Shown: piece by piece, positions 27,311 through 40,537 of the stretch
Layout: every line of letters starts with the position of its first letter
Position numbering within the stretch: the first letter of the stretch is position 1
Source: Numida meleagris
Lineage: Eukaryota > Chordata > Aves > Galliformes > Numididae
DNA length: 64,000 nucleotides
Assembly: GCF_002078875.1 (NCBI RefSeq)
Contig: NC_034412.1
Span: 29,395,129-29,459,128, forward strand
Direction of reading: 5' to 3'
Position numbers and translations under genes: made by a program
Notes under the pieces: model-generated
Told to the model about the DNA's origin: nothing
Database searches by the model: none
What the model saw: the letters and a program-made list of their open reading frames with translations, nothing else

Positions 27311-28275
27311 GTTAGTTTCTATGTAGGAAACTTGCATTGTTCACCAGCTGTGAATGGCAAAGTTTATTCAGATGCTAGACAAGTTGTACAGTCAACTATG
27401 TGGTGACGTGTATGCTCAGAATCTGTACTACAACAGCATGTTCATTCTCTCAGTTACAGGAGTTTGTAACTACACCACAACCTCCTCTGGTGTGGCTTTT
27501 TGTGGGTTGGTTTTTTTTGTTTTTTTTTGCTGTCTTCCAACTTCATTGAAATGTACTCTAGGTAGACCTTCAGGCAGTTAACCCTCATTCAGAGTCTCTT
27601 CCCATCCAGATATGGTGTCATTCTCCCAGCAGATCATCTTTCATCACAGTGAGTTTTGCAGTCAAGTTAAGCAGGCAAAGATGAGACACTTGTCCAAAAG
27701 TGCTTTCAAGGACAATGTTTCATAGCCTTTTTAGTCCAAAACTGATCTGGCTTTGGCTCAAAAATCACTAGCCCACCCTGCCATTAATGCAAATCCAGAG
27801 CATTATCATAATGATTTCCAGTATTTTAACGCAGTGTTGTTTAGGTTAAAATTTAAATAATACTTGGTTACGTTCGCTTTTGCTGATCTGGGAACAGATG
27901 TATACACCATGGTGTTTTCTTCATCCAATTCTAATGTCTGAAGGCTAGAGAATCTTTCATTCTTCTGCATCGCAGCACTATCTAGACTACATATGCTGCT
28001 GACATGCCAGTGATAACCATGTCACATCAACAGGAGCTGTAGCTCACCTAGATTAAATCTGAAAAGCAAGAGAAATTGCTAATGACCCTTTCAGCTATGC
28101 ACATGTAGTATCTGGCTGATGTCATGGATTGAATTCTCGTTAGTTTTCGTAGTGTGCTAGGTTTGCCCTTCAAGCACTTCTGGTGTATTTTCCTCTGAAA
28201 AGCATCTAATTTGTTCAGGACAGCACCTCTCCCAGCTGTAACAGCAAGACATGAGTAGTGGGGCAGATCAGGAGA
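27311..28275. other. Gene-free stretch
   Basis: Nothing recognisable. A short T-run lies near 27,510-27,530. Confidence 0.5.
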
Positions 28276-28342
28276 CTAGTTTTAAAACTAGAACTCTCAT
28301 GTAAACACAACTGCTAGCGAAGAAACAATTGTTTCTTCGCTA
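28276..28342. repeat. Two perfect palindromes 23 bp apart
   Basis: A 16-bp perfect palindrome (half-site CTAGTTTT) at 28,276-28,291 is followed by a 28-bp perfect palindrome (half-site TAGCGAAGAAACAA) at 28,315-28,342. Neither belongs to an element I recognise, and no TIR or target duplication surrounds the pair. Confidence 0.9.
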
Positions 28343-31300
28343 TCATCATAAAGGCCTAAAATCTAGTCTAAGAAATCCACATAAAACCTAAAAAAGTGCT
28401 GTATCCAGTGCTGTCATATCAGATGACTAACATGGGAAGTATAGGAAAGCCATTATAGTATGAACTAAAAGAACAGTATCAATAAATCTAAGTAAAATCT
28501 TCCGCAGAAAATACAATTTTTTTTTGTTGTAGCTCTCACTCAACTATACTTATTTTCAATGAAAAATCAAACTATATTTCAACTGGAAGAATTGCTGTAA
28601 AATATTTTTACTAGATTTGGAAACGATTACAAGAAAGAAAAGGAACAGCTTTTTAGATGTCAAAATGAGGACCAGTGAATCTGTATATCTTAATCATACT
28701 CTTGGATTTTCTAGAACACCGCTGTGTAAGCTTATGTAGCCTCCTTTTGCATTACAATCAACACATTTGTAAAATATAGATTGCTCTGTTCATTTATGGC
28801 TTAATATCCTAGGTTAATTGAAAAGCTCCTATATTCTTGAAACAAATTTCTGTGAACCAGATCTTAAACTCCTTTTTCACGCATTTAGACTTGTAAGAGT
28901 TAAGCTGGTTAAAAAATTGAAGAAGCTGGTATTTTTGCCTTAGTGATCAAGTGTTACTAGCTTTATCTGCAGGCAGCTCTCAGAATGCCTTTGCAAAATT
29001 AAAAAATTGTATATAGTTAAGGATGATTAGGCAGTGATCAAACAGGAGTATCAGGCAAGGTGATGTTCCAGGAAGCCTGGAAGCAAGCAAAATGGGATTA
29101 GTGCTTCCTTTCTTGTTGCTGTAGTAATAAGAAACCTCTACTGTGCTCAGCAGTATGTGTTTTCTTCTTGTTTTAGGCAGGATGTGCTGATAAGCAATGA
29201 TATCTGCTTTAAATATGCACCACTCGGTACCCAACTAAATACTGGAGAAAATATTTCTTGTAAACAAACTGGATATCAGATTTCCAATATGCAAGGCTGC
29301 CAGGACAGCTTTCCTCCATACCTAGGTGTCCTACTAGCTGAATAAATGAAATAGAACAGTGTCCCAATAAACAAGGTAATATATTGTAACTGTAATATTA
29401 CATAATGATTGTAAATCTATATGCTTGAGAAAATGGTTTTGAATAAAAGCATTTTTCAAAGAATACTTTTAAAGTATCAAAAAGTATAAGTAAACTATAG
29501 GAATTCATTCTTCCACTTACACACTGGATATTTTTCCTTCACGAGGTCTATTCTTTCATTTTGGCAGAGTCCCTTTGACTTTTTTGGCATCACGGAAAGA
29601 GGTTTATATAAAGGAAAAAAATTCCTTCTCAAAATACTGTGTAGAATTATGTATGAGCGATCACTATACTTTTCCAACTAGAAATCCTCTTCATTATACA
29701 ATAATGCAGTGATACAAGGCAAAAACCTTGAGGAAGAAGCTCACTCAAATCCATACTTCAGTAAGCATCAATATTAAATAGGGCTTAATGTGCAGCTGTT
29801 TCTTTCAGTTTTAATTTAATTTTATTTTGGTTAGAAAGGACATTCCATGGTTGTAACCCCAAAATGCCATCTTTAATTATTCTGTTCATCTTTTTTCCAT
29901 TGTGGATGTCCAATTTCAGCTCACCACCTTTGCATTTTTGGAGCAGCCATGGCATTCCCCAGACCCCCCTCCCTTTTCTCTCTGTTTTCTCCAGTCCCAG
30001 AATTCAGGGCAGCTTTGGAATGAGCTGACATGTGAAAGAGTAATTATCTTTCAGACACAGTCTGCATGCAGAATTAAGACATCAGTTGTGGACTGGAATT
30101 CCAGCACTAGCCTAACCATCAATTTGTGCCCAAGCACTTGAGCCAGCTGTAGTGCATGAAGATTAGATGTGATATCCATTAGTGTGTTACTTGTGCTGAT
30201 TGACAGCCAGATCTTCTGTGCATAAATTGGTGTTTGGGTATTCACAGATAGAGAACAATTATTTCAACATTATTTGATTTAATGTTAGTTAAAACGTTAG
30301 TTTGTAAAAATAAATAAATAAAAGGAAGGAATAGAAAATGAAGAAGCAGGGAAATCTCCTGTGTACTGTAATTTCTTTTGTGTCATTCAAAGTGACAAAT
30401 ACAAGGTGTTGTGGGGTTTTTAATTCTTTTTCTAATTATCCTATTCTTCCTTGAGTCTCTGCATATTTAAACTTCCTTCAATGGCTGTTGACATTCACCT
30501 GAGACATGAGCCCCAAGACATGTTGTAACAAGATATTAGATGACACAACAGATAACAGGAGGAGCACTTACTGCTCTGAAAACTGAAGCTGATTAACAAT
30601 TGATGGGAACCACACTTTTCTATTCTAAAAGAAGGAAGGTCCAAATAGCTCTGCTAAAAATGCGCACTTTGTTTCAATAGCCTCCAATCCTATATAAAAA
30701 CACAGTATCATGCATAATCATTATATTGTCTGAGCTGTGTTATTAGGGTGGTTCATTCAGACTACTTGTGATTAACCCTAGTGAAGAATTATAATCAGAA
30801 ATACAAATCAGTCTTATTCAGGAGTTACTTCACTTCAACAAAAGAAACTGCAAGATCCTTTCATCTTAAGTGTAGACTATTATAAAGATTCCTAAAAACT
30901 GAACATTATAAAACAAAGGGAATTATCAGATGAAAAGTATATTTAATTGATATCAGTGGGCTGAGGATTGTACCATACTTTACCAACAAGCAAGTGGAAA
31001 AAAATGCACAGCCTGACAGCAGGGACCTTTACCATATTAGTAAGTGTTAACTAAAAGTAATACAAACTGCTTGAAACACATAAACTGTTCAGTCAATAGA
31101 TACTGAATTATATCCTTTAAACAGCTTGTCAAATTTGGTTGCTATCCAGTAATGTAAGTAGTTTTTCTGTGTGGAAAAAGCAACTAAGGAGAAATTCAAG
31201 AAGCATAGACCTTTTAGTCTGACAATAACGGAACACAAATGTTCTGGAGTTTTCACTGTATATCAGCCCATGTATCACTATGACATATTGCTGGAATTGA

Positions 31301-32396
31301 GTCTTTATGTATCTTCTTGCTGTCCAGACTTAACTACTTGTGGTAATAATCTTTTTTTATCCTGGTTTTCATTTTTTTCATATTTTTGGTTTTGATAATT
31401 CTGCAGGCTTCCCTTGTTATACTGTTGCTGACTTCCTAATGTATAAACTTGCAGATTTTGCAGTTTGATTGGTCTTTCTCTTCTATAAGTATAATCTAAA
31501 ACTAATTGGGTATTAGAAGTGTTTTGTTTGAGACTGTTTTCTTTGTATTAACTATTGAAATAAGACCTACTGTGGTAATATTATGGAGAGATTTGCTAGA
31601 TTTTAGTTGGTATTTTCTGAATTCCAAATACAGATTTAATACTATCTATCCAGCTGCCAACACGGATATGGGAAAGCACTAACATGGCTATAGCACTCTA
31701 AATATAGTTGAACCACAGAATATAACAATTATAAAATACTTGCAAACATGTTTTCTTCAAGATTTTCCGTTTTACACTACAAAATATAGACAGAGGACAT
31801 AATGAAAATGAAAGTGCTTACACTGCAGCGGTCAGATGCCTAATATATTTTCAGGTATTTTCTGAACAATAATAGGTAGAGAAAACACAATTATTTAAAA
31901 GATTCAACACATATTTGTCAGAAAGTCAGCATTCGACTAATCTGGTTCCAAGTAAACCCTGTATCTACAGGGAGTGATGAGTGGAAAGATGAGTGGTTTC
32001 TGACCAAAGAAATTCTTAATCATTTATATGTCATACCATAAATAGTTCAGAGCAGTTTCCAGAGAAGGCTGACGCAGAACGGGCATTAATAAATTTATGT
32101 CTTTGGTACTGTAACGTAATCAAGTGTGTCTGTTCAGTCTAGACCAGGACTTCTGACAATTGCATGGTGTAACATTGGGCAGCATAGACTGTCTTCTGTC
32201 GGTCAGGAAACTGAAGAGCTGGTGAGGCACAGCTCTCGTCCTACACACAGACAGCTTCTCCTCCTATGAATTATGACCTGCACAAGCAGTGCTTGATTCC
32301 TTACTTCTCAGTGACTTCTCCATCCAAATTCTTTATATGCAGCACATAAATACCTGAGAATGCCGTAGATTTGTAATTATGTGTAAAAAAAAAATG
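28343..32396. other. Gene-free stretch
   Basis: About 4 kb of AT-rich sequence with no recognisable genes or mobile elements. Open frames are short and unsupported. Confidence 0.55.
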
Positions 32397-32422
32397 AAAA
32401 AAAAAAAAAAAAAAAAAAAAAA
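32397..32422 (+). repeat. Poly-A tract (A26)
   Basis: An uninterrupted run of 26 A, preceded by a 10-A run and TG. It could be a retrotransposed tail, but I see no recognisable cDNA upstream and no clear target duplication, so I treat it as a simple repeat. Confidence 0.85.
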
Positions 32423-33009
32423 CACAGGATGACACAGTGATGAAGAGCACAGAAATGACTGGTGCATACATTTGCTTTGTGTGCTTATGTCCTAATCGTA
32501 AGCAATCCTCACATTAGTTCTGGAAGCAGTAAGCCTTATTTTGCGATCACTGTGTGGCTAATGAACGCAATTCAGCTAAATTTTTGTCAAATTTAACTAA
32601 TTAAATGCAAACAGCTTTGGCCTAAACTAACCAAAAGATCTGTAATTAAATGTACTACCAAAGTAGATTGATATCACCTAGTAATTGGTTAAAACCTGTA
32701 GGCTTGGAAAAGGTTGTGAGAAGAAAAAAGCCTTAACCTTGCTTCCAGTTCGTGGTCTGACTGGGACCTAGGGAGAACTCCTCTTCTAAGAGACTCTTTA
32801 TTACTTCCATGCCTCCTCTTTTCACAAAGTGTCTTGTTTTCCCTTGTCACCTCAAGGTTAGAATTAAAGTGTGATAAACAGCATGTAGCAAGAGCTGAAA
32901 ACAACTGCAGAACAGAAATATCAAGGTAGTTGTTTCTTCTAACTGAGAACATTAAAGTTTCCTGCTTGCAGGGAAAGGCCTTATTTCAGCAGGAGCGTCA
33001 TGATTAGAG

Positions 33010-33200
33010 ATCACACCAGACGGTACAGTGATGGCATATGGAGCATTTTAGTTCTAGGTCATTGGGTTCAAATCTGACCTAGCTCGCAGTATCCGGAAGT
33101 AATAACCATCTGTTAACTATTAGCGGCTATTTGAATTGGTCCTCTATTTAAATTCTAGTAAAATGATTCCCTTTCACAGGTAAAGATAGTATCTCAGATT
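33010..33200 (+). repeat. Possible ancient tRNA-derived SINE relic
   Basis: The segment contains GGTACAGTGATGG and, about 45 bp on, GGGTTCAAATCTGACCT, which fits a pol III B-box, followed by a GTAAAATGATTCCCTTT segment like the CTGTAAAATGGGGAT of MIR/CORE SINEs. The order agrees with a very old amniote SINE. Divergence is high and the limits are approximate. Confidence 0.35.
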
Positions 33201-36200
33201 CTGCTAGGTGTCCCTCCATCTTTTCATCCTCCTGCAGAATGGCCACTTAAAAAGAGATCATCCTCTTCTCAACAAAGTTGGGCCCTAAAAGAAGGATTCA
33301 GGTTTATTGGAGAAGATGTTTGCACTGGTGCTTGTCATGTAGTACCTACTGTGCGGGTAAAGGAAAAGTTTTATGCTTCAGGGGTGGCAATCTGGCCATC
33401 TTTGACAAAATCAAAAAATTTTACCAGAGAGGAACATGAAAACCATCTCATCAAACCTCCTGCATTTCATGCACTGTACAAAATAGTTTGATAAGCTCTG
33501 CTTTGTTTAATATTGTTTTAAGCTATAGCAATCCTATGTTGTGTCATTCTCATAGTGATCCAAGAATACTAATAAAACCAAGTAAATGAATAAATTAATT
33601 ATTATCGCCATTGATGACTTGTATGTTATTTTGAGCCTTAATTTCTCTACCTTCAGCTTTCAACTAGGCCATTTTCTATTAAGAGGAATTCTTCACTGAA
33701 TTTTTAGCTTTTCAAGACAAGTATATTTCAAATTTCAAAGCATCCAGCTTTGAAAAAGTACTTGAAATAAAGAAAATTTTCAAATTTCATTCTGAATACA
33801 AGTGGGATTTATAGTGCTATAATCAGAGAAAACGTCATCTCCTTACATTATGTCTTCAGGCTTTCTTTTCAGGTCTGTTATGTAGGTATTTCAGTAACAT
33901 CAGTGCACTAGAAATTCATTTCACATAACCTTTAATACCAGAAGATTCTCTAATTCATGTTGAAGAGCACTTTACAATGTTACAATCTTAATTCATACCT
34001 ATGTTGATTTGCACCTGTTCATCAAATGAGGTCCCTTATTAAGAAATCCAAATGTATGGACTTTCTCTAGCACCTTCTGCCTTTTCTGCGTCACCTGAAG
34101 TCTTACTGAGACTATGTTTTTTCAAAACATTCTTTGATTCCAATGGGAATTTCTGCATTTAAAACAGAATTCTTTGGGGCACAAAATAATAATAATCTTA
34201 TGTTTCTTATTCTTTATATTTTACTCTTAAGATTTCAGTATCTTATACCACAATTATTTTCTGAGATACATTGTTTAACTAGACTTTCATCCATTTCTTG
34301 TGAGTTCCTTTCTCTACTGTTCTATCAGAGCAGCTATTGGTCTTATAAATGATGCCATTAAGAAGTATAATTCTACTAAATACAGACATTGGTAACACAA
34401 GACAAACAGATCTCAATTTGCATGGTGTTTCTGGAACTCTCCTATACTATTTGTTTGTTTTCCCCAGGAGAAATCAATGGTTAATAGAGCAACAATTGAT
34501 ATATCAACTTTTGATGTAAGGAATCTTAACAATTCTTGCTTTTACCCATTTTAGAAGAATCATATAGGAAGTTTTTGCTTCAAGGAGAAGAAAAGTTCAC
34601 CTTGTTTCAGCAGGTTTGATTCAGGTTGAGTAGAGTACACAGCCTGCTCTTCAGTTCTCATGTAGCAAAAGCCTGGAAGGGACAGAATATGTATAGAGGA
34701 TGCTGCTTCTAAGAATAGTGAACTGGCGTTTGCATGGTTGTTGTATTAGCTAGTATTGGAAGAGTCTCAGAAAACAAATGCAGGCCCACAGTAACAAAGA
34801 CTGGTGGCAAGCATGATCCTCTCTTGTTCTGTCTTACCAGTTAGTGGGAAATCAAGTGGTAAGAGGGAGTTAGATGATCAGTGCTAGTTACTTTGCTTGC
34901 TCATTGTCTTTTGTCCTGGAAAAAAAAAAAAGTGCAAAAATAGTTACTTGTTATTAATAGTTACTATTGTTAATACATTACAAGCAATTATTTTAAAATA
35001 CTTGGCATTGGAATTATCCCACAAGCAAAAAAAAAAAAAAAAAGAACCCAAACAAACAACAGAACAAAAAAATAGAACTATAATTTTATTTTCAGAAAGA
35101 AGCATTTCTTATTACTTTTGTTCCTCCATCTCTACAGCTGGGAAATAAAAAGCAGCAGACATTCTTACCATCTCCCATAGTGTTTTAATTCTAACTAGTT
35201 TAATTCAAGCTAATGATGAGCTAACTATAGGATATCTCACAGAAACTCTTTTTAATACTCTTCTATTACTCGCACTCCAGGAACACCTGGCAACAGCCCA
35301 GAACCTTTCTACGCAGACCCAAACCAGACTTTTCAACTGTGGTGTCTCTCAATAGAATCTACAGCTTGTGGAAGCCTCTGTAAGTGAAAGGTCTTCCTCC
35401 AGCATCAGGGAGTGGAGTGTAAGTCCAGGAAGTGAGGTGACAAGAGCAGTCAGCTAGCAGGAGCAAAGAGCCCAGAGAGATAAGTAATCACTAATTCTGA
35501 GTTCAGAGTTCCTTTGGACCTTCGTACAGAGTCACACAGAAATAAGCACTTCTGTATCTGCTCCAAGACTACTATGTCATTAAAGGCAGGGCAGCTTGCA
35601 CTGGCCTGTCCTTTCCTTCCAGGCATTTCATACCTTATGGACCCTTCACTGAGCAAGTCCCTGGGAATCTCTGACCTGATGTTTCACCCAGATGAGTTCA
35701 TCCAGCACTGGTTTTCTTCCCATCATTCAAGAGTCTTACCATCATGTGACATGTTTCATTCATTATTTCCACAGTTTTCTGGTACCTATCTAATTTTTCT
35801 GAGATAGATAACATTCTGAGGTATCACAGGCTTTTTCCTCTTTATTTTTTCCTCTGATGATCTGAGTCAAGGTAACTGATGCCAGGGCTTCCAGTCAGCA
35901 ACGGGACTTCATCACGTGATTCTGATTCCTATCATCCCTCTCCATGAGATGTGTTTTCTTCATGCAATAAAAACATTATGTAGACTTGCTCTCCCACTGC
36001 CTAATGCTGAATGCCATCTGTTCTTAATGTCAAAAATGTTGAATTCATAAAAGAAAGAGATAAAAGTCCACACTCCATGAACGCAGTTCCTCGGTGCTCT
36101 CCAAAATTGTTGATGTGATATCTTGAATACTAAATATCTTCACATGTTAGATTACCTCCGTGCTTTCTTTCATGTCAGTTTGGAGACAACACTGCTTTTG

Positions 36201-38079
36201 AGTTTTTAAAAAGATGCGTGCTTTTGTTTGTCCCAGTAGTGGAAAAAAAAAGCCAAAACTTCCCATCTAAAGGTTGGGAGAAGTTTTCTGAAAAGCGCCT
36301 GGGGGCTCTAGGTTTATTTGTGTTTATTGCAACAATTCCTGTAAATACATAATGGCAGCTAAGTATTTTCTACAGTGAATTTCACAATCACAATCGATCA
36401 GGTAGCAGCACAAATACACAGTAGTACTTAGTCAGCCATAAATAGATTTACATTACATTAGTCTTTTCTCACTAAATTTAAGGAGCAGCTCCTGTTAGTG
36501 ACACCAGGAGATGTTTGACATTCAACTGCTCATAAAATAATAAGACACAGAAACAAGACCAAATCTTTCAAGCCAATCCTAGTGGTTGGTAGGAAATTGC
36601 ATTTAAAGGTAAGATAACATAACAATTCAAAATTGCAGAGTGACCCTGATAGAATAATAGCTCAAATAATTTAACTGTCTGGAGTATGTATTACAGAATT
36701 AAACTTTCAATGGCCTGGAATTACCATGGAATGATTTTACATTTATATGTATCTGCAAAAAACCATCAGAGATATAAAAGGAATTTCCTACGGCAATATT
36801 TCTTACTATGTATAGCTTATATGAAACAGAACATTCCATCAAAATTTCCAACCAGTTTTATAATAATTATATATTGTTTAATTCCTGCTTTAATTGTTGA
36901 TAACTTTCATGACAGACTTCCTTCTGGTAAATACAAGCTGTCACTGCTGTATCAGCTCCGTGTTCTAAGATTTCTTTTAAGCCGAAGAGTTTAACTGATC
37001 TTTCATTGCTCAGCAAGATTCATGCAGTTCAATTTGTCATCACTGGCCTTATACTGCTACTTTTCAATGTTCTACCACCAAGTCTAAGTTCTGTACTTCA
37101 ACTTGAAAGTTGAGTCTGTCTCCTAAACTTCAAAGACTGACACTTCAGAGCTTTTATGTTCCCACGCACGCTCCTCTTAACACAACTGAATAAAGACATT
37201 GCTCTCAGAGCTCACCTTAAACAGCTTTAGCACTACAAGTCTGTAATAATTTTCCTCTTGCTAGCCCAACCCCAATGTCTCTTCTCCCATTTTACAACTG
37301 CTTTTAGTGTTCCTCTTGGAATTCCATTCTGGACTGGCCACTGCTGTCAGAACAATGCAATGGGCATTGTAGGCCCATACCAACCTACATTCTCTCTCTT
37401 TCTGGTTTTAATCTTTTCTCAGTAACAGCTCAGAGTAGTCACATAATGAGCATCATGTAGTCTGAATATTCAAGTGACATTCCTGGCAATGCAAAAGTAG
37501 TTTTGAAAAGGTTTAGTCTTCATAACTGAGTTGATTCAGGACATGAATGGGTTTTCCAAAGAGATTTTAATTTATGGTGTGAACTCAAGTTTTCTGAATA
37601 AGTCCAAGTACTTTCTTAAAATCCTCATGGGAGTTTCTGTGAAAAGAATTTTAGAAGATTTTGCAGCAGACCTTTTTCTGTTTAAATTTTTCTCTAAAAT
37701 ATCAAGTTTACAATAAGGTAATGTACCAGACTCTATATTCTGTCCACAATCATCTCAAAAGAGGGGATTACTTAATCAAAGAATGTGAAGTCTTCACATG
37801 CTTACAGGCTTCTTCTGCAATTACATTTGTGACATGACCTTTTTGTTTGCTGTTCCCCATCTTCAGCTCTCCCCGTGTCCAAGCTCTTTGTTCTGTGTTT
37901 AGATAAAAGTTTTATAGCTTGTGTTTTCTTTTCAAGAGCAGGCATCTTTTTTTTTTTTTTCTCACCACAGTAATGTTCACTGAAGGATTTTGGATAATTC
38001 TGTAGACATTAACATCACCAAGATTTAGCTTTGTGAACAGTGAAATGGAGCCTGTGTGAGCTTGCATTGTGTATTAGAA
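33201..38079. other. Gene-free stretch
   Basis: No genes or clear repeats are seen. A-runs lie near 34,920 and 35,030 and a T-run near 37,948. None is attached to a recognisable retroposed sequence. Confidence 0.55.
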
Positions 38080-38290
38080 TAGCACTGTGGTAGAAAGGTT
38101 AATGCAAAGAGCTAGACAAACAGAGTTTAAGCTCTACACTGGCTGTTATTTTACTGAATGTACATATTATTTTTTTCCTTTTGCATCAGGTTCTTTAATA
38201 GTAACATAGGGGCAAAATATATTCCAGGTTTATAGACCCTCTGGGATTTTGATGAAAGGCGCTATAGAAAGTGCCTTAGGACTATGTAAG
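38080..38290 (+). repeat. Ancient CORE-SINE/MIR-like relic
   Basis: The order of motifs follows a MIR/CORE-SINE: GGTTAATGCAAAGAGCTAGAC, then a degraded B-box (AGAGTTTAAGCTC), a CTGGCTGTTATTTTACTG stretch, TTTAATAGTAACATAGGGGC, and the tail GATGAAAGGCGCTATAGAAAG. That tail is the most telling part, because amniote CORE-SINEs end in a GATGAAAAGCGCTATATAAG-type sequence. It is highly diverged and limits are approximate. Confidence 0.5.
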
Positions 38291-39498
38291 AGTCTCAGAG
38301 TTAATGAAGAGAAGACAAGAACTGCTGGAATAGAGGAACGTTATTTTCTTGTTTACCATTTCTTTGTTTTTATGAATAGAATCCTTTGTCAAGAACAAAC
38401 TCATTGATGTGTTAGATGCTGTACAAACACAGCTTCTGGCACAAAGTCTTTACAAACTAAATATAAGGTATGAGACAATGGGTGGATGCTGGCAGTGAAA
38501 AAAGAACAGAAATTAAAAATTTTTTTTTTGAACTTTCTATTTCCTGTCTAGAGGTAGAAGTGATTCCTGGATAAAATAGGAGTAGAATTTTACAGATCCG
38601 GATTAACAAGCATGGTCTAGCATCCTTTTTCAAGGTTTTTCATTATCTTTTTCAAGATAATGAAGCTGCTTTGTGGCTATATTTATGACAGTTCTTCACT
38701 GTTGAAGGGGCATCATGGGTCAAGGCATAAGGAAACTTGGAAACTTAACAAGTGGGCAGTGAAGGCTGTTGCCACAATATTGTTAACCCCACTGAAAGTG
38801 AAGCTTCTTGTTTGCACAGAATGCTTCTGCTACAAGGAAAGTATGATTTTCTTTGTGACTCCATTTTCTGCCACAAAACAGAAAGTTTCTGCTTGAGAAA
38901 ATCTATCTCCCTGCTGTGTGTCATTCCTATTTCCACAAATAAACAAGAACATTTATTAACCCAGTTAAATGTTTCTGCTACAAAATTATGTGTTTCTAAC
39001 AGCACGTACTATATGTTACCAATCACCAAAAAATATGTCAATCATCTATGTGAGCCATTTATAGAAAGCAGTATCATTCTTCACTTTAAAACTGAGCTCA
39101 GGGTTTTATTATTTTCACAGTTTTTGTTCCCCATTTCTGCCACTTATTATGGGAAATGTTCTCTCTTCTAAGCGACTCCTTCCTCTGCCCTCTGCACAAG
39201 CACAAAATCAGCGTAATTCTCCTGGTATTGCAGTTTAAAGGGCAAAATGTACACGGTGCTGTTTTTGAGCCTCCCACAAACCAAGTGCTTGGAACGGGTT
39301 GTACTTAGACAATATTTCTGTTATCAGTTAGCACTTTGACAACTAGCGGGCACAGGACCTGGGCCCTTTGCAGCAGTTGGTGCAGAACTTTCAATTACAT
39401 CTTTCTATTTCCCAAAGCTCCAGCACTTAATTGATAATGCACTTAAGGAATTCTGGTGGCTGGCTGACGGAGATGAAGATATAGTTTAGCTGCAGTAA
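38291..39498. other. Gene-free stretch
   Basis: A 139-residue open frame at 38,752-39,171 on the + strand shows no family motif and no splice context. A small perfect hairpin (11-bp stem, 4-nt loop) lies at 38,639-38,664, with arm TTCATTATCTT. Confidence 0.5.
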
Positions 39499-40051
39499 TG
39501 TTGTGGAATACCAATAACAAAAATCATAAAACCACATCATAACATCATATAGTGGACTGGGAGTTAAAGAGTTGATGCTGCAGTTCTGTGGACTGTTGAT
39601 AGTTCTGGGTACCTGCTCTCAGAAGAGAAGAATGAACTACAGCTCCCAGAAGACTTCATTTTTCCATTTTCTGTTTAGAGGGAAAGATAAAACTGTCTAG
39701 GAGTCATGAGACTGGTTCTCTTTCTGCTTGTCTCTGCTGTGTGTGCTTGCTGGTCATATCACATACAGCATTAGAATAAGGCCTTCCGTTTTCAGACTTT
39801 CTCATTTATTTGATTTGTTAGCTTCAGTTCCGGTCATATTATATTCTGTTATCTTGCATTCTGCTATCATATTTAGGAAATTTGTTTTTTCCCTTATCTC
39901 ATTGCTGCTGTTTGTTTGTTTTTCCCACCTAGGCCCATCTCCCTATCTTTTCCCTGCTCCCCTTGCCCTTCTCCTGGGGTGTGGGACCATGGGTCCCTCA
40001 CTCCATTCCATAAGTCATGGAACTAGGCCAAACTGGGATGGAACCGTGACA
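39499..40051 (+). mobile_element. Solo LTR, family B, with inverted 5' segment
   Basis: A 553-bp LTR on the + strand, starting TGT and ending CCGTGACA. It is flanked on both sides by AGTAA (39,494-39,498 and 40,052-40,056), a perfect 5-bp target-site duplication. Downstream parts match the reverse complement of the copy at 52,031-52,538 (CATCATAACATCAT, AGAAGAGAAG, GGGTCCCTCACTCC). About 33 bp right behind the first TGT are inverted relative to the other two copies: TGTGGAATACCAATAAC reads here in the orientation opposite to the rest of the LTR. The 144-residue open frame at 39,728-40,162 is incidental. Confidence 0.85.
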
Positions 40052-40169
40052 AGTAACAAGAGCAGAAGGAAGAACCTCAGGCAAAAAGCAAATGGGCCTT
40101 ATGTATATAAGCCATATACCTATGAGACAACATTAAGGTATAGTTGCCCTTTATCAAACTAGAATGCAT

Positions 40170-40232
40170 TGAATCATATCACAGAATCACAGGAGGTTGG
40201 AAGGGACCTCTGGAGATTATCTAGTCCAACCC
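40170..40232 (-). mobile_element. CR1 3'-end stub
   Basis: About 60 bp of CR1 tail in minus orientation: ATCACAGAATCACAGG, then GGTTGGAAGGGACCTC, then ATCTAGTCCAACCC. Only the extreme 3' end was inserted or survives. Confidence 0.85.
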
Positions 40233-40537
40233 ATATTTATATACTTGCCTCCCAAAGTCTCATAGCTGCACTTTTAGAGGATCCATGTAGATCACAAATT
40301 TCTGTGTTGGCTGGTACGTGGTGTACACATCCATTTTGTTAATCTAGAACACACCTTGCATGTGAGTTCTCTCCTTTTATTTCAATCTATTTCTGATACT
40401 GCTGGCAGCCATCTCACTGTATCTGCACCTATAAAAGACAAAACTGCCTAATGGAGAAGAAGTAACCCAGGCAAATAGTCCTCAGAACTTATGAAAAATA
40501 CCATTGAGTGCCCATTGAAGTGTCACTGTAATGGTAG

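Noticed and set aside
32330..32422. Poly-A tract as the tail of a processed pseudogene
   Set aside because: No recognisable cDNA lies upstream and no target duplication was found.
38752..39171. 139-residue open frame
   Set aside because: No domain, no splice context and composition typical of AT-rich noncoding DNA.
39728..40162. 144-residue open frame
   Set aside because: Most of it lies inside the family-B solo LTR and crosses its right edge; it is incidental.
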